Shown here in pieces: positions 1 through 8,793 of a DNA stretch of 64,000 nt. A program made the translations under genes and the position numbers. Positions within the stretch are counted from its first letter, which is position 1, and each line of letters opens with the position of its first letter. Origin of the DNA: Sutterella sp. AM11-39. GTDB lineage: Bacteria > Pseudomonadota > Gammaproteobacteria > Burkholderiales > Burkholderiaceae_F. The DNA lies in assembly GCF_003472385.1 (NCBI RefSeq), contig NZ_QRLV01000002.1, positions 186,001 to 250,000 of the forward strand, read 5' to 3'. The notes under the pieces are model-generated. The model saw nothing but the letters and a program-made list of their open reading frames with translations. It had not been told where the DNA came from and searched no databases.

Positions 1-339
1 GGACTTCACACCGATAGCCTTCATGTGCGCCACAAGCGTTGCTGCTCCGCGATCCTTAAATGAAAGGGTCGGCATCATGTAGTCCATCTTGAAAAGCACG
101 TCATCGTCAAACCGAACGATCGGCGTGTGGCCTTCGCCAAGCGTCACATCGCGCCAGGCGTCACCTTCAAGCGCCATGAAGCGGCGGTACCGGAACTGAC
201 TCCATTCTTTATCGTCGATGAGTTCCGGATCCCATGCCTCGGGCGTGAAGTCAAGCTCGAACAAACCGCCGCATTCGCACGTCGGCTGCATCGTCGTCAC
301 GGGCGTGCGCTTGCCACACTTTGTGCAAATGAATTCCAT
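1..339 (-). CDS. Threonine synthase-like PLP enzyme, truncated by window edge
   Basis: Only the first 113 codons are inside the window; the gene continues to the left. The start ATG follows GGAGG at a good distance. The N-terminus has a short zinc-ribbon pattern (Cys5, Cys8, Cys21, Cys23), then a threonine-synthase-like segment TLGEGHTPIV and the motif PTLSFKDRGA, whose Lys95 should form the Schiff base with pyridoxal phosphate. This layout is typical of zinc-ribbon threonine synthases and relatives that act by beta-elimination/replacement. It lies 31 nt downstream of the YheO-type regulator on the same strand, so the two are probably co-transcribed. That context suggests a regulated amino-acid degradation enzyme as an alternative to housekeeping ThrC. 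The family is clear; the substrate is not. Confidence 0.75.
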   Translation of the reverse strand, partial: MEFICTKCGKRTPVTTMQPTCECGGLFELDFTPEAWDPELIDDKEWSQFRYRRFMALEGDAWRDVTLGEGHTPIVRFDDDVLFKMDYMMPTLSFKDRGAATLVAHMKAIGVKS

Positions 340-370
340 CAGAAACCTCCGTCAATAAAACTGTTTCAGT

Positions 371-1063
371 TCAGTTTTTGTCCGTTTTGCGCCGTTCTCG
401 AACGGCATCCAAGTCGCCGTAAAGCGTCGCTTTGGCCAAATTTAATTTCTGCGCTACAAGCTCAATCGAGCCTTTAACAAGGAACACGCCGCGGCGATCC
501 ATGAACTCGAGCATTCGCAGACGAGCTTCGCGTGAGAGTCGTTCGCCGCACGCATCTTCCTGCACAATTCGATCCACAAAATCGGCTACGAAATCCTGGA
601 CACCTTGTTCGGGAAGCTCTCGAGCGATTTTGTGCGGCATCGTTGCAATTGATGCAGATGTCGACAGGTGTTTGCCGCTCGGGGGTAGTCCCGGCAACAA
701 TGACGCCAAATAGTCCATCGCTTGCGTGGCGGCTCGGGTATCCAAGTTGATGCACAAAGCTCCGACCAGTCGCTCCGAATCGTCTCGAATCAAAAGCGTC
801 GAGGAACGGATCAAACGACCGTTCTTCTCAAAATAGTAGTTGGCGAGAATGCCGTCCTCAGGATTGCCGGCTTTAATAGCCTCCTCTATCAAATGCTCGA
901 AACTTTCGCCGACTTTGCGACCGGTCACCACCGGATTGGCAACGTACACAACCGAGCGCTGAGGAACAGTGAGGTCATGGAGCACCACCTCGCAATGGGC
1001 GAATGTGCGTACAAGAAGGTCGGCAACGCCAACATACGGTCGAAGAACAGGATGTATGGTCAT
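371..1063 (-). CDS. YheO/DauR-family transcriptional regulator (PAS-like + HTH)
   Basis: This is a 230-residue cytoplasmic regulator. Residues 1-115 match the YheO-type PAS-like sensor (HPVLRPYVGVADLL, EVVLHDL, and a segment around residues 90-110 reading DSERLVGALCINLD). Residues 160-225 form the DauR-type C-terminal HTH (RLSREARLRMLEFMDRRGVF, AQKLNLAKATLYGDL). Family members such as DauR of Pseudomonas repress amino-acid catabolic genes and sense metabolites through the PAS-like part. The downstream PLP enzyme is the obvious target. The upstream stretch 1064-1136 is very AT-rich and should hold the promoter. No clear Shine-Dalgarno is visible, so the start is chosen by homology to the family N-terminus. 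Confidence 0.85.
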   Translation of the reverse strand: MTIHPVLRPYVGVADLLVRTFAHCEVVLHDLTVPQRSVVYVANPVVTGRKVGESFEHLIEEAIKAGNPEDGILANYYFEKNGRLIRSSTLLIRDDSERLVGALCINLDTRAATQAMDYLASLLPGLPPSGKHLSTSASIATMPHKIARELPEQGVQDFVADFVDRIVQEDACGERLSREARLRMLEFMDRRGVFLVKGSIELVAQKLNLAKATLYGDLDAVRERRKTDKN

Positions 1064-1136
1064 GCCGATTATTTTATAGAAATTTTTATATAAATCTCAT
1101 AATTTTTTATGGATTTTTCGACCATAGAGAATAAAA

Positions 1137-1169
1137 AAAGGCGTCCGCCGCAATCCGGAGGACACCTTT
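1137..1169 (-). terminator. Rho-independent terminator of the secreted-protein gene
   Basis: On the minus strand the arms AAAGGTGTCC and GGACGCCTTT pair over 10 bp with one G-U wobble and are followed by a run of seven T. It sits 28 nt after the stop codon of the gene at 1198-1629, in the right orientation for that transcript. Confidence 0.8.
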
Positions 1170-1197
1170 CAGCTCGCGGTTTTTTCACGCAAACCTG

Positions 1198-1629
1198 TCA
1201 ATAGCTCTGACTCAGGATGCGATTGAGATCCTTGCCAAGATTGGCAATCCAGCGATTGACGTTGCGGTGCACACACACCACGCCTTCCTTGCCGTAGCAA
1301 CCATTGCGCTTTTCATCCAGACCGCGGCTCTTGACGTATTCAACTTTGTAGGAACCTTTTCCGTAGGTGACGCTCACTGTTGCCTGATAGTGCAACGAAC
1401 GGTTGTTGGTCGGATACACCAAAAGCACCTTGCCGGGCTTATCCGAAACGATGCCCCACTTGCGCATCTGCGCGGCCTGCTTGATTGCTTCATGAATGCG
1501 CGCATCCGAAGCTTTAAGTCCACTCTGGTCGTACGAAATGACTTCGGCAACGGGAGCAGCCTGCAGCATGCCGCACACTCCCATCAAAAACGCCGCCGTT
1601 GCAGCGGCCATCAATGCTCTTCTCTTCAT
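1198..1629 (-). CDS. Secreted protein of unknown function
   Basis: This 143-residue protein is not recognised as a named family. The ATG at 1629 is preferred over an upstream in-frame start because it follows GGAGAG and begins a classic Sec signal peptide (MKRRALMAAATAAFLMGVCG, cleavage probably after LQA near residue 24). The mature part is small and basic, with two cysteines in RNGCYGKEGVVCVHRNVNRW that could form a disulphide. Its likely place is therefore the periplasm or cell surface. It is monocistronic, with its own terminator. A lipocalin-like or DUF-type periplasmic protein is possible, but no motif decides it. Confidence 0.6.
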   Translation of the reverse strand: MKRRALMAAATAAFLMGVCGMLQAAPVAEVISYDQSGLKASDARIHEAIKQAAQMRKWGIVSDKPGKVLLVYPTNNRSLHYQATVSVTYGKGSYKVEYVKSRGLDEKRNGCYGKEGVVCVHRNVNRWIANLGKDLNRILSQSY

Positions 1630-1936
1630 GTTTTTCTCTCCAATGCCACCGAACCGACTGCAACCCACCGTCACAAACCGTTGTTTGCAACTTCCGGATC
1701 TGTTCGGCAATGTCAGCGAAAGTTTACCGTCCGTATGCGGCTGCGTGTTTTGGTTCCTTGCTCTCTTTCTCTCCAGATCTCAGAAACTAGAAATCTCATT
1801 TTTTGCCAAATCCCGCCCTTTATAATGACTCCTCCTATGGCACGAACGCTCTGCCGCTAAAGGATTTGACCGATCGGCTCCGCCTTCTTGCCTCAGGCAT
1901 TTCGTCAAACTTCCGTCATCGCTACAAGTCGATCCC
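1630..1936. other. Intergenic region upstream of the APE cluster
   Basis: No gene is supported here; short ORFs lack ribosome sites and family features. The region separates the divergent secreted-protein gene from the APE cluster and must hold promoters for both. A consensus -10 hexamer TATAAT on the plus strand lies at 1821-1826. The best -35 candidate in front of it (around 1798-1803, ATTTTT) is weak, so this is only a possible APE promoter with a 5' leader of about 100 nt. Confidence 0.4.
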
Positions 1937-3121
1937 ATGTCCCGGTCAGCGCTCTACATCCACAGTCTTGGAACCGTTTCGGCCGCCGGCATCGGCTTGC
2001 AACAGCTTCGCCAGACCTTGCTCGGTCAACGTTCCTCGGCTATGCGCTTTCACAACGGACTGGCCCCCGATCCGAACAAAGCCTTTTTCTGCGGATTTCT
2101 CTCCGATCTGAAGCCGACAAACGACAGCAATCGAACAGCATTGCTTCTCGAGCTCTGCTTGAAGCAGATGCCCGAACTTCACGAGTTACTCCGAACCGTT
2201 GCCCCCGATCGCGTCGCCGTTGTGCTCGGTGCCTGCACTTCAGGCATGCATTGCATCGAAGAAGACATGTCCGAGTACGTTCGCACACAACAACTGCCGA
2301 AAAATTTTTCCATCCGGAATCTCAATCTTTTTGAACCCGCCCGCTTTGTCGCCGACAAAATCGGGGCGCTCGGCCCCGTCTACACGGTCAGCAACGCCTG
2401 CGCCTCCGGCCTGTTGGCTCTTGAAAGCGCCGCTCAACTTCTTTGTGCCGATCTGGCTGATCTGGTAATTGCCGGCGGCTGCGACGGCTTCTGTCAGTTC
2501 ACAAACGCAGGCTTTTCTGCGCTTTCGGCCGTCAGTTCCGAACCCTGCACTCCCTTTGCCGAAAGTCGCAAAGGCATCAACCTGGGCGAAGGCGGAGCGC
2601 TGGTGGCCATGTCCCGTCAAACCTCCGAGGCGCTTCTGGCCTACGGCGGCGCCGGGCTGACAACCGACGCCCACCATCTGTCGGCCCCAGAGCCCGAAGG
2701 CATTCAAGCCGCCGAAGCCATGCGTCTGGCGCTGGTTGCGGCCGGCATTGCTCCGACCGACGTTGATCTTGTGCTTGCGCACGGTACCGGTACGCCATTA
2801 AACGACAGCATGGAAGCCAAAGCCATTGAAGCCGTTTTCGGCTCAACCACACCTTGCGCTTCGTACAAGGCTCTTTCCGGGCACACCCTGGCCGGTGCGG
2901 GAGCGCTTCAGGCCGCCATTGCCGCCGCTCTTTTAACCGACAATCCCGACGGTGTGTTGCCGCCAAGTGCAGGAATCGAAACAACCGATCCCGCACTTGC
3001 GCCGGCTCATGTGCTCACGCAGACTCGCGTCCTTGGTCGGGAGATTCGTCACATCGTTGCCAACGCCTTTGCTTTCGGAGGCTCCAACGCTAGCGCTGTT
3101 TTCAGTCGAGTTTCGCCATGA
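1937..3121 (+). CDS. apeO: APE beta-ketoacyl-ACP synthase, ApeO type
   Basis: A 394-residue FabF-like thiolase-fold enzyme. It should condense malonyl-ACP onto the growing polyene chain, acting with the short chain-length factor encoded at 6644-7366. The full Cys-His-His triad is visible: Cys155 in SNACASG, His282 in AHGTGTPLND and His316 in LSGHTLAGAG, so it should be active. It starts the conserved apeO-P-Q-R order and its stop overlaps the next start as ATGA. No strong Shine-Dalgarno precedes the ATG. Assignment as ApeO rather than ApeR rests on gene order and similarity to the more divergent ketosynthase of APE clusters. Confidence 0.85.
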   Translation: MSRSALYIHSLGTVSAAGIGLQQLRQTLLGQRSSAMRFHNGLAPDPNKAFFCGFLSDLKPTNDSNRTALLLELCLKQMPELHELLRTVAPDRVAVVLGACTSGMHCIEEDMSEYVRTQQLPKNFSIRNLNLFEPARFVADKIGALGPVYTVSNACASGLLALESAAQLLCADLADLVIAGGCDGFCQFTNAGFSALSAVSSEPCTPFAESRKGINLGEGGALVAMSRQTSEALLAYGGAGLTTDAHHLSAPEPEGIQAAEAMRLALVAAGIAPTDVDLVLAHGTGTPLNDSMEAKAIEAVFGSTTPCASYKALSGHTLAGAGALQAAIAAALLTDNPDGVLPPSAGIETTDPALAPAHVLTQTRVLGREIRHIVANAFAFGGSNASAVFSRVSP

Positions 3122-3585
3122 GTTCCTTTTGCTGCGATCCTTCCCGTTACCTGCCGCATCGCACTCCGATGCTGCTCATTGACCGCGTGTTGGCGGCAGA
3201 TGCCGAAACGACTCGCTGCCGCGTGACCGTCAGCGAGCAATGCTCCCTATTTCGTCAAGCCGACGGCTCGTATCCCAACAGTCTCTTCATCGAATTCATG
3301 GCGCAGACGGTGGGCGTTTTTGCAGGCATCCGAGACAGCGAGTCGGGCATCGGCCCTCGCGTAGGATTTTTGTTGGGCTCGCGCAAAGTGCAACTGCACA
3401 AAAAAAAGCTTGCCGAAGGCGACGTCTTTGACATTGATACGCGCTGCCTCTTTTTCGGACAAGAAGAACTTCCAAGCCAATTCGAGTGCCGCGTGCTCGA
3501 AAACAACACCGAAGTGGCCAGCGCCGTCCTCACGGTTTACCGCCCTCGCGACCTTCAAGAATTCGTTCGAACAAACTTTGCATAA
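3118..3585 (+). CDS. apeP: APE 3-hydroxyacyl-ACP dehydratase, ApeP type
   Basis: A 155-residue hotdog-fold protein with a FabZ-like opening, YLPHRTPMLLIDRV, whose His14 is the expected catalytic histidine. In APE biosynthesis ApeP pairs with the small dehydratase ApeI to remove water from each 3-hydroxyacyl-ACP and create the conjugated double bonds. Here the ApeI part is fused to the adenylation enzyme at 9345-11078. Translation is coupled to apeO by a 4-nt overlap, and apeQ begins 2 nt after its stop. Confidence 0.85.
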   Translation: MSSFCCDPSRYLPHRTPMLLIDRVLAADAETTRCRVTVSEQCSLFRQADGSYPNSLFIEFMAQTVGVFAGIRDSESGIGPRVGFLLGSRKVQLHKKKLAEGDVFDIDTRCLFFGQEELPSQFECRVLENNTEVASAVLTVYRPRDLQEFVRTNFA

Positions 3586-3587
3586 CA

Positions 3588-4325
3588 ATGACTTCTTCAA
3601 CCAACCTTACCGTTCTTGTTACCGGCGCCTCCCGCGGCATCGGCCGCGCCATTGCTCTGCAATTGGCCCGCGACGGTTTTTGTGTTGTCGTGCACGGGTC
3701 CAAACCGTCGGCCGCACTTGACGAAACGCTCGGGCTGATCACTCAAGCCGGCGGCAAAGCACGCTCGCTTACCTTCGACGTCCGCGACCGAGAGGCCGCT
3801 CAACAGGCGCTGCTGGCCGATGTGGAAGCAAACGGCGCCTACTACGGCATTGTCGCCAACGCCGGCATCGCCCGCGACGGCACGTTCGCGGCCATGCCCT
3901 CCGAGGACTGGGACAGCGTGATTCATACTGACCTCACAGGCTTCTACAACGTCGTGCAGCCGATGGTGATGCCTATGGTGCGCCGCCGCAAACCGGGGCG
4001 CATCGTCGTCATCAGCTCCGTTTCGGGCGTGGTGGGAAACCGAGGCCAAGTGAACTACTCAGCCGCCAAAGCCGGCCTTATCGGCGCGGCCAAGGCGCTT
4101 GCCACGGAACTCGCGAGCCGTTCGATTACCGTTAACGCTGTAGCACCGGGGCTGATCGAAACCGAAATGGTTACCGAAGAAGTGCTCGAACACGCCATGC
4201 AACTCATCCCGATGCGTCGCATAGGCAAACCCGAGGAAGTCGCAGGCGTCGTCTCTTTCCTGATGAGCGAAGCGGCATCTTATGTGACCCGTCAGGTCAT
4301 CGGTGTTAACGGAGGTCTGGCATGA
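3588..4325 (+). CDS. apeQ: APE 3-oxoacyl-ACP reductase (FabG-like), ApeQ type
   Basis: A 245-residue short-chain dehydrogenase. The NADPH motif GASRGIG is at residues 13-19 and the catalytic Ser144-Tyr157-Lys161 set lies in ISSVSGVVGNRGQVNYSAAK. It should reduce each 3-oxoacyl-ACP formed by the ketosynthases. The ATG at 3588 begins right before the Rossmann strand; an upstream in-frame start would add residues that overlap apeP and have no family support. Its last bases overlap the apeR start (ATGA). Confidence 0.88.
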   Translation: MTSSTNLTVLVTGASRGIGRAIALQLARDGFCVVVHGSKPSAALDETLGLITQAGGKARSLTFDVRDREAAQQALLADVEANGAYYGIVANAGIARDGTFAAMPSEDWDSVIHTDLTGFYNVVQPMVMPMVRRRKPGRIVVISSVSGVVGNRGQVNYSAAKAGLIGAAKALATELASRSITVNAVAPGLIETEMVTEEVLEHAMQLIPMRRIGKPEEVAGVVSFLMSEAASYVTRQVIGVNGGLA

Positions 4326-5563
4326 GAAAACGCGTTGTCGTCACCGGTTTCGGCGCCATCAGCCCGCTTGGCAACGATTGGGAGTCTGTTTCTGCAAAAC
4401 TCAAAAGCTGCACCAACGCCGTGCAGGTGATGCAGGAATGGTCCGACATCAAAGGGTTACATACGCGCTTGGGGTGCCCCGCCGCCCCCTTTGAACTCGA
4501 TCCTGGCAAGTACAACCGCAAAAGCACCCGCAGCATGGGCCGCGTAGGACTTTTGGGCGTTCGCGCCACGGAAGTAGCACTGGCAGATGCGGGACTTCTG
4601 GACAATCAGGCGTTTCTGAGTTCGGGAGATCTCGGCATCGCCTACGGTTCGAGTGCGGGTACGCCCTCGGCCGTCGCCGACATCGCAAGCCTCATTTTGA
4701 AGCGCTCCACGTCCGACATGAACGCCAACACTTACGTGCGCATGATGTCGCACACGGCGGCGGTCAACATCGGCGTGTTCTTCAAGATCAAGGGCCGCAT
4801 CATCACGACGAGTTCGGCCTGCACCTCGTCCTCGCAGGCCATCGGATACGCCTACGAATCGATTCTCGCAGGCCGCGCCAAAGCCATGATCGCAGGCGGC
4901 AGCGAAGAGCTTGACGCTTCCGACGCCGCCATTTTCGATACGCTTTTTGCTACAAGCACTAACTACAACGACCATCCGGAGCTGTCTCCGCGTCCCTTCG
5001 ATGCCAAGCGCGACGGTTTGGTGATCGGCGAGGGTGGCTGCACCTTGATTCTCGAAGAACTTGAATTCGCCAAAGCGCGCGGCGCCAAGATTTATGCCGA
5101 AGTTCTGGGTTTCGGCACCAACTCCGACGGCACGCACATTACCAGTCCCCAATCCGACCAAATGGCGCAGGCGATGCGTCTGGCGCTTGCTGATGCGGAG
5201 CTCAGCGCCGAAGACATCGGCTACATCAATGCTCACGGCACGGCCACCGATCGCGGTGACAGTGCCGAATCACAAGCCATGGCCGCCGTTTTCGGCAATA
5301 AAACCCCCGTATCAACCCTCAAGAGCTACATGGGACACACGCTCGGCGCCTGCGGGTCACTTGAAGCCTGGATGTCGATCATGATGATGAATGAGGGATG
5401 GTTCGCGCCGACCATCAATCTGGAAGATGTGGCTGAAGACTGCAGTGATCTCGCTTATATCCGTAATCAACCGCTGGAATTGAACACCAACTACATCATG
5501 AGCAACAATTTTGCCTTCGGCGGCATCAACACGTCGCTCATCTTCGGCCGATACAAGGAGTAG
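4322..5563 (+). CDS. apeR: APE beta-ketoacyl-ACP synthase, ApeR type
   Basis: A 413-residue FabF-like ketosynthase with a complete triad: Cys167 (TSSACTSSSQ), His305 (INAHGTATDRGD) and His339 (SYMGHTLGACG). In the reconstituted Xenorhabdus system ApeR makes the first condensations on the aryl starter before ApeO-ApeC takes over. The position after apeQ and the canonical FabF features support ApeR. The gene overlaps apeQ by 4 nt and is followed after 4 nt by the methyltransferase. Confidence 0.85.
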   Translation: MRKRVVVTGFGAISPLGNDWESVSAKLKSCTNAVQVMQEWSDIKGLHTRLGCPAAPFELDPGKYNRKSTRSMGRVGLLGVRATEVALADAGLLDNQAFLSSGDLGIAYGSSAGTPSAVADIASLILKRSTSDMNANTYVRMMSHTAAVNIGVFFKIKGRIITTSSACTSSSQAIGYAYESILAGRAKAMIAGGSEELDASDAAIFDTLFATSTNYNDHPELSPRPFDAKRDGLVIGEGGCTLILEELEFAKARGAKIYAEVLGFGTNSDGTHITSPQSDQMAQAMRLALADAELSAEDIGYINAHGTATDRGDSAESQAMAAVFGNKTPVSTLKSYMGHTLGACGSLEAWMSIMMMNEGWFAPTINLEDVAEDCSDLAYIRNQPLELNTNYIMSNNFAFGGINTSLIFGRYKE

Positions 5564-5567
5564 TCCG

Positions 5568-6647
5568 ATGCCTGTCAAACGCAAACCGGATCAATCCATC
5601 ATCGAAGCGCTTAACAAGGCGCAGCGCATCGCATTTGGGCCGGTGCTCTTTCAGGCCGTTCGTTCGGCGCTTGCCACTGGGCTTCTATCACATATTTCAG
5701 AAGCGCAAGACACCGAAGACGAAGCCGCCCGTGCCTGTGGACTGACGGCATACGCCGTCGGCGTACTCGTTGACGTACTGATCGCAGGCGATGTTCTCAC
5801 CAAAGCCGCCGACGGCAAACTGGCGCTCACCAAGACCGGTCAGTGCCTGCTTCTTGACGAAATGACCCGCGTGAACTTCAATTTCACGGCCGACGTCTGC
5901 TACCGCGGCATGGATCACCTCACCGAAGCGCTCACCGAGGGTAAACCCGCCGGGCTCAAGGAACTTGGCGACTGGGAAACGATCTATCCGGCAATTTCTC
6001 AGTTGCCGCACCCGGCGCGCGAAAGCTGGTTTGCGTTTGACCACTACTATTCAGACCGTTACTTTGTGATGCTCGCCGAGGAGTTGAGAGATCGACTCAA
6101 CCCGCAGACACTTTTCGACGTAGGCGGCAACACCGGCAAGTTTGCGGCCGCCTGCCTCAAAGCCATGCCGCAGACTCGAGTCACGCTGATTGATCTGCCG
6201 CAGCAGTGCGCCACGGCGTGCTCCAATTCGATTCTGGCTCCCTTTGCCGACCGATTCTCCGCGGCTGAAGTCGACTGGCTCAAGCCCGATTGCTTTCCCT
6301 CCGTTGGGCACAAGGCCGACGTGATCTGGATGAGCCAATTCCTCGACTGCTTCTCGCCCGAAGAAGCCGTTAGCATCCTGCAACGGTGCAAGCCCCTTTT
6401 GTCTGAACGCGGTCGCTTTGCCGTTCTTGAATGTCTAGTTGACGGTCAGAAGTTCCCGGCAGCCGGTTTTTCGCTTGCTGCCGTGTCGCTTTACTTTACG
6501 ACGATGGCCAACGGCAACTCGCGCTTCTACCGCCGCAATGACTTGCTCTCGGTATTCAAGAACGCGGGACTTGATGTCGAATATTGTCGCGATAACGTGG
6601 GCGTCAGCCACACGCTCTACATTCTCAAACCGACGGCCGCTAAATGA
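5568..6647 (+). CDS. apeB: APE-cluster SAM-dependent methyltransferase, ApeB type
   Basis: A 359-residue O-methyltransferase-like protein. Residues 1-100 form a winged-helix dimerisation region, and the SAM-binding motif LFDVGGNTGKFAAACL lies near residues 179-194, as in plant-type O-methyltransferases. In APE clusters this enzyme class modifies the aryl head group, for example by methylating its hydroxyl. The ATG at 5568 follows AAGGAG; an upstream in-frame start would overlap apeR heavily. It overlaps the next gene by 4 nt. Confidence 0.8.
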   Translation: MPVKRKPDQSIIEALNKAQRIAFGPVLFQAVRSALATGLLSHISEAQDTEDEAARACGLTAYAVGVLVDVLIAGDVLTKAADGKLALTKTGQCLLLDEMTRVNFNFTADVCYRGMDHLTEALTEGKPAGLKELGDWETIYPAISQLPHPARESWFAFDHYYSDRYFVMLAEELRDRLNPQTLFDVGGNTGKFAAACLKAMPQTRVTLIDLPQQCATACSNSILAPFADRFSAAEVDWLKPDCFPSVGHKADVIWMSQFLDCFSPEEAVSILQRCKPLLSERGRFAVLECLVDGQKFPAAGFSLAAVSLYFTTMANGNSRFYRRNDLLSVFKNAGLDVEYCRDNVGVSHTLYILKPTAAK

Positions 6648-7366
6648 CTGCGATTCGACTCCATGTGTCCGACGTCTCCGTCGTAAGCTCCCGGTGCGAC
6701 AATCCGGCACTTTGGCGGGCCTGGGCGCAAACTTCCGCACCGGCTCCCCTTGCCGAAACGACGACGAGCTACGCCGCGATTCCCGCCGGCGTGCGCCGTC
6801 GTCTGTCGCCTCTAGGCCGCTGCGCGCTCTCGGCTCTGGCTTCTTTGAAGCCCCAAGCCGACGAACCGACCGTCTGGGCCTCAAGCTGGGGAGACATTTC
6901 CCGCACATTCAAGCTCACACAAACGCTTTCGCAGCACGAAGACATGAGTCCGGCCGACTTTGCCCTGAGCGTACACAACGCCGTGGGCGCCCAAGCGGCG
7001 ATTTGGCTCAAAAATCACGCCTCGACTTCGGCTGTGGCCGCCGGTCCTGTCACGGCCTCGTGTGCACTGCTCGAAGCATTTTTGAAACTGCAATCAAGCC
7101 CTTCTGTTCTCGTCGTGCGTTATGAAGAATCGATGCCCGAACTCTGGCGTAATAACGACAGCGACAGCGCTCCGCTGCCCTGCGCCTGGGCGCTTCGCCT
7201 GACTTCGGCACCGAACGCTCAAACGATCAAGCTGAAAACCGTTGATGCGGCAAACGTGGAAAAAAGCGCCTGCCATATCCTCGACGAAATCCGCTTTCTC
7301 ATAAACGGCACGGATGCTTACGCCGAGTCTGACGGGGTAAGAGCCTGGCACTGGGGGCGCCTGTGA
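6644..7366 (+). CDS. apeC: APE chain-length factor (short ketosynthase-like), ApeC type
   Basis: A 240-residue protein of the Ketoacyl-synt_2 type. It is about half the length of a normal ketosynthase and lacks the active-site Cys and both His motifs. Such proteins form a heterodimer with ApeO and set chain length. Recognisable features are ALSALASLKP, the stretch VWASSWGDISRTFKLTQTL and DFALSVHNAVGAQAAIW (residues 102-118), typical of the family. Both ends overlap neighbours by 4 nt (ATGA and GTGA), so equal expression with the other biosynthetic genes is likely. Confidence 0.75.
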   Translation: MTAIRLHVSDVSVVSSRCDNPALWRAWAQTSAPAPLAETTTSYAAIPAGVRRRLSPLGRCALSALASLKPQADEPTVWASSWGDISRTFKLTQTLSQHEDMSPADFALSVHNAVGAQAAIWLKNHASTSAVAAGPVTASCALLEAFLKLQSSPSVLVVRYEESMPELWRNNDSDSAPLPCAWALRLTSAPNAQTIKLKTVDAANVEKSACHILDEIRFLINGTDAYAESDGVRAWHWGRL

Positions 7367-8139
7367 CCGCATTTTTGAGCAAACTGTGGCGAATACCCGC
7401 AACCGGCTTTTGCTTTCTGGCCTTTTTTACGGGCGGCATTCTCTTTCGGTTATTAGTCTTCCCGTCCCTGAACACTTTCATTTCGGATCAACGCCGACGA
7501 GAATTGCGCGCGCGAAAAGTCGTGCAAGCCAGTTTCTCAGGTTTCGTTCGCATGATGCGCTTTTTGCAGGTTCTCAAGCTTGAAGTCGACCCGCAACTCA
7601 AAAAGAGGCTTGCCACGGAGAGCCTTTTTATCTGTGCCTCCCACCCGACGCTCATCGACGTCGTCATCCTGCACAGCCTCATTGAAAACGCCAATTGCAT
7701 CGTCAAGGCAGCATTGCGCGAATCGTTTGCCCTGAGTTCTCCCGTCAGGGCAGCCAGCTACATTGCCAACGACTCGGGCCCCGAACTGATCGAAGCCTGT
7801 GCAGCAAGCCTTGCGCGCGGCGACACGCTCGTCGTTTTTCCTGAGGGCACCCGTTCGGTGCCGGGAAAAGAACCCAAGCTACATCACGGCGCGGCGGCCA
7901 TTGCCTTAGCTTCCCATCACAACATCACGCCCGTGTGCATCACCTGCACGCCCCCGGCCCTCATGAAGGGAATTTCGTGGTATCAGGTTCCTGAGCGTAA
8001 AATGTGCATTTCTGTGCGCGCAGCCCCCGACATCGGGATCGAGCCTTTCTTGGAAGCTGAAAAAGATCTCGGCCGACCGATTGCGGTGCGCCGTCTGACG
8101 CAAGAACTCAAAAACCGACTCTTTGCACAGGCCCGATAA
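7363..8139 (+). CDS. apeD: Lysophospholipid-type acyltransferase (PlsC superfamily), ApeD type
   Basis: A 258-residue membrane-associated acyltransferase. It has an N-terminal hydrophobic anchor (residues 12-36), the HX4D catalytic motif SHPTLIDV (His94, Asp99) and the substrate motif FPEGTRS. It begins with GTG overlapping the previous stop. In APE clusters this protein is thought to help place the polyene on a lipid carrier, although its acceptor has not been established. A second PlsC-superfamily gene lies outside the cluster at 32761-33600 and is the better candidate for general phospholipid synthesis. Confidence 0.8.
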   Translation: MTAFLSKLWRIPATGFCFLAFFTGGILFRLLVFPSLNTFISDQRRRELRARKVVQASFSGFVRMMRFLQVLKLEVDPQLKKRLATESLFICASHPTLIDVVILHSLIENANCIVKAALRESFALSSPVRAASYIANDSGPELIEACAASLARGDTLVVFPEGTRSVPGKEPKLHHGAAAIALASHHNITPVCITCTPPALMKGISWYQVPERKMCISVRAAPDIGIEPFLEAEKDLGRPIAVRRLTQELKNRLFAQAR

Positions 8140-8160
8140 AACGACTCGCCCCCAATACAA

Positions 8161-8433
8161 ATGACGAAAGAAGAACTGCAGATCGAACTCAAGGCCTTGA
8201 TCGTCTCCGCGCTTGGCCTTGAAGACATCAAGCCCGAAGACATCGAAACCGACGCCCCCTTGTTTGTCGACGGTCTCGGTCTGGACTCGATTGATGCGCT
8301 CGAACTCGGTCTGGCCATCAAAAAGAAATACGGCATCACCATGTCTGCCGAAAATGAAGAAAACAAGAAGCACTTTGCCAGCGTTGCCGCTCTTGCCGAC
8401 TTCATCGCCGCCCACAAAGCCGACGCCTCCTAA
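8161..8433 (+). CDS. apeE: Acyl carrier protein, ApeE type
   Basis: A 90-residue acidic acyl carrier protein. Ser43 in GLGLDSIDALEL is the expected 4'-phosphopantetheine attachment site. It carries the growing aryl polyene between the condensing and reducing enzymes. No phosphopantetheinyl transferase gene was seen in this window, so a genomic one must act on it. It follows apeD by 21 nt without a clear ribosome site. Confidence 0.85.
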   Translation: MTKEELQIELKALIVSALGLEDIKPEDIETDAPLFVDGLGLDSIDALELGLAIKKKYGITMSAENEENKKHFASVAALADFIAAHKADAS

Positions 8434-8457
8434 CCTTTTTGATCCTTGACAACTGCC

Positions 8458-8709
8458 ATGGTGACCGAACAACAAATTTTCGACGAACTCAAGCGTGTGC
8501 TTGTAGAAACCTTTGAAATCAATCCCGAAGACGTTGTGCCCGAAGCCAAACTCTACGACGATTTGGATCTCGACTCGATCGACGCAGTGGATCTTCTCGT
8601 AAAGTTGCGCCCCTTCGTCGGCGACCGAAACATCTCCCCCAACGACTTCAAACAGGTGCGTACTGTGGGAGACCTCGTCAAAGTCCTGGATCAGATCCTC
8701 AACGACTAA
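8458..8709 (+). CDS. apeF: Acyl carrier protein, ApeF type
   Basis: An 83-residue acyl carrier protein with Ser40 in DLDLDSIDAVDL. The ATG at 8458 is used; an in-frame TTG four codons upstream is less likely. Two different ACPs in tandem are usual for APE clusters. The 84-nt gap that follows is the longest inside the cluster and may hold an internal signal; GC-rich short inverted repeats are visible there but nothing is decisive. Confidence 0.85.
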   Translation: MVTEQQIFDELKRVLVETFEINPEDVVPEAKLYDDLDLDSIDAVDLLVKLRPFVGDRNISPNDFKQVRTVGDLVKVLDQILND

Positions 8710-8793
8710 CGCCACTATCCGGCGACCGGAAGGAAAGCGCGACGCTTCCCGCCGACAACACTTTCCCGGAGGGCGGCCGACTTTTAGCGACTC

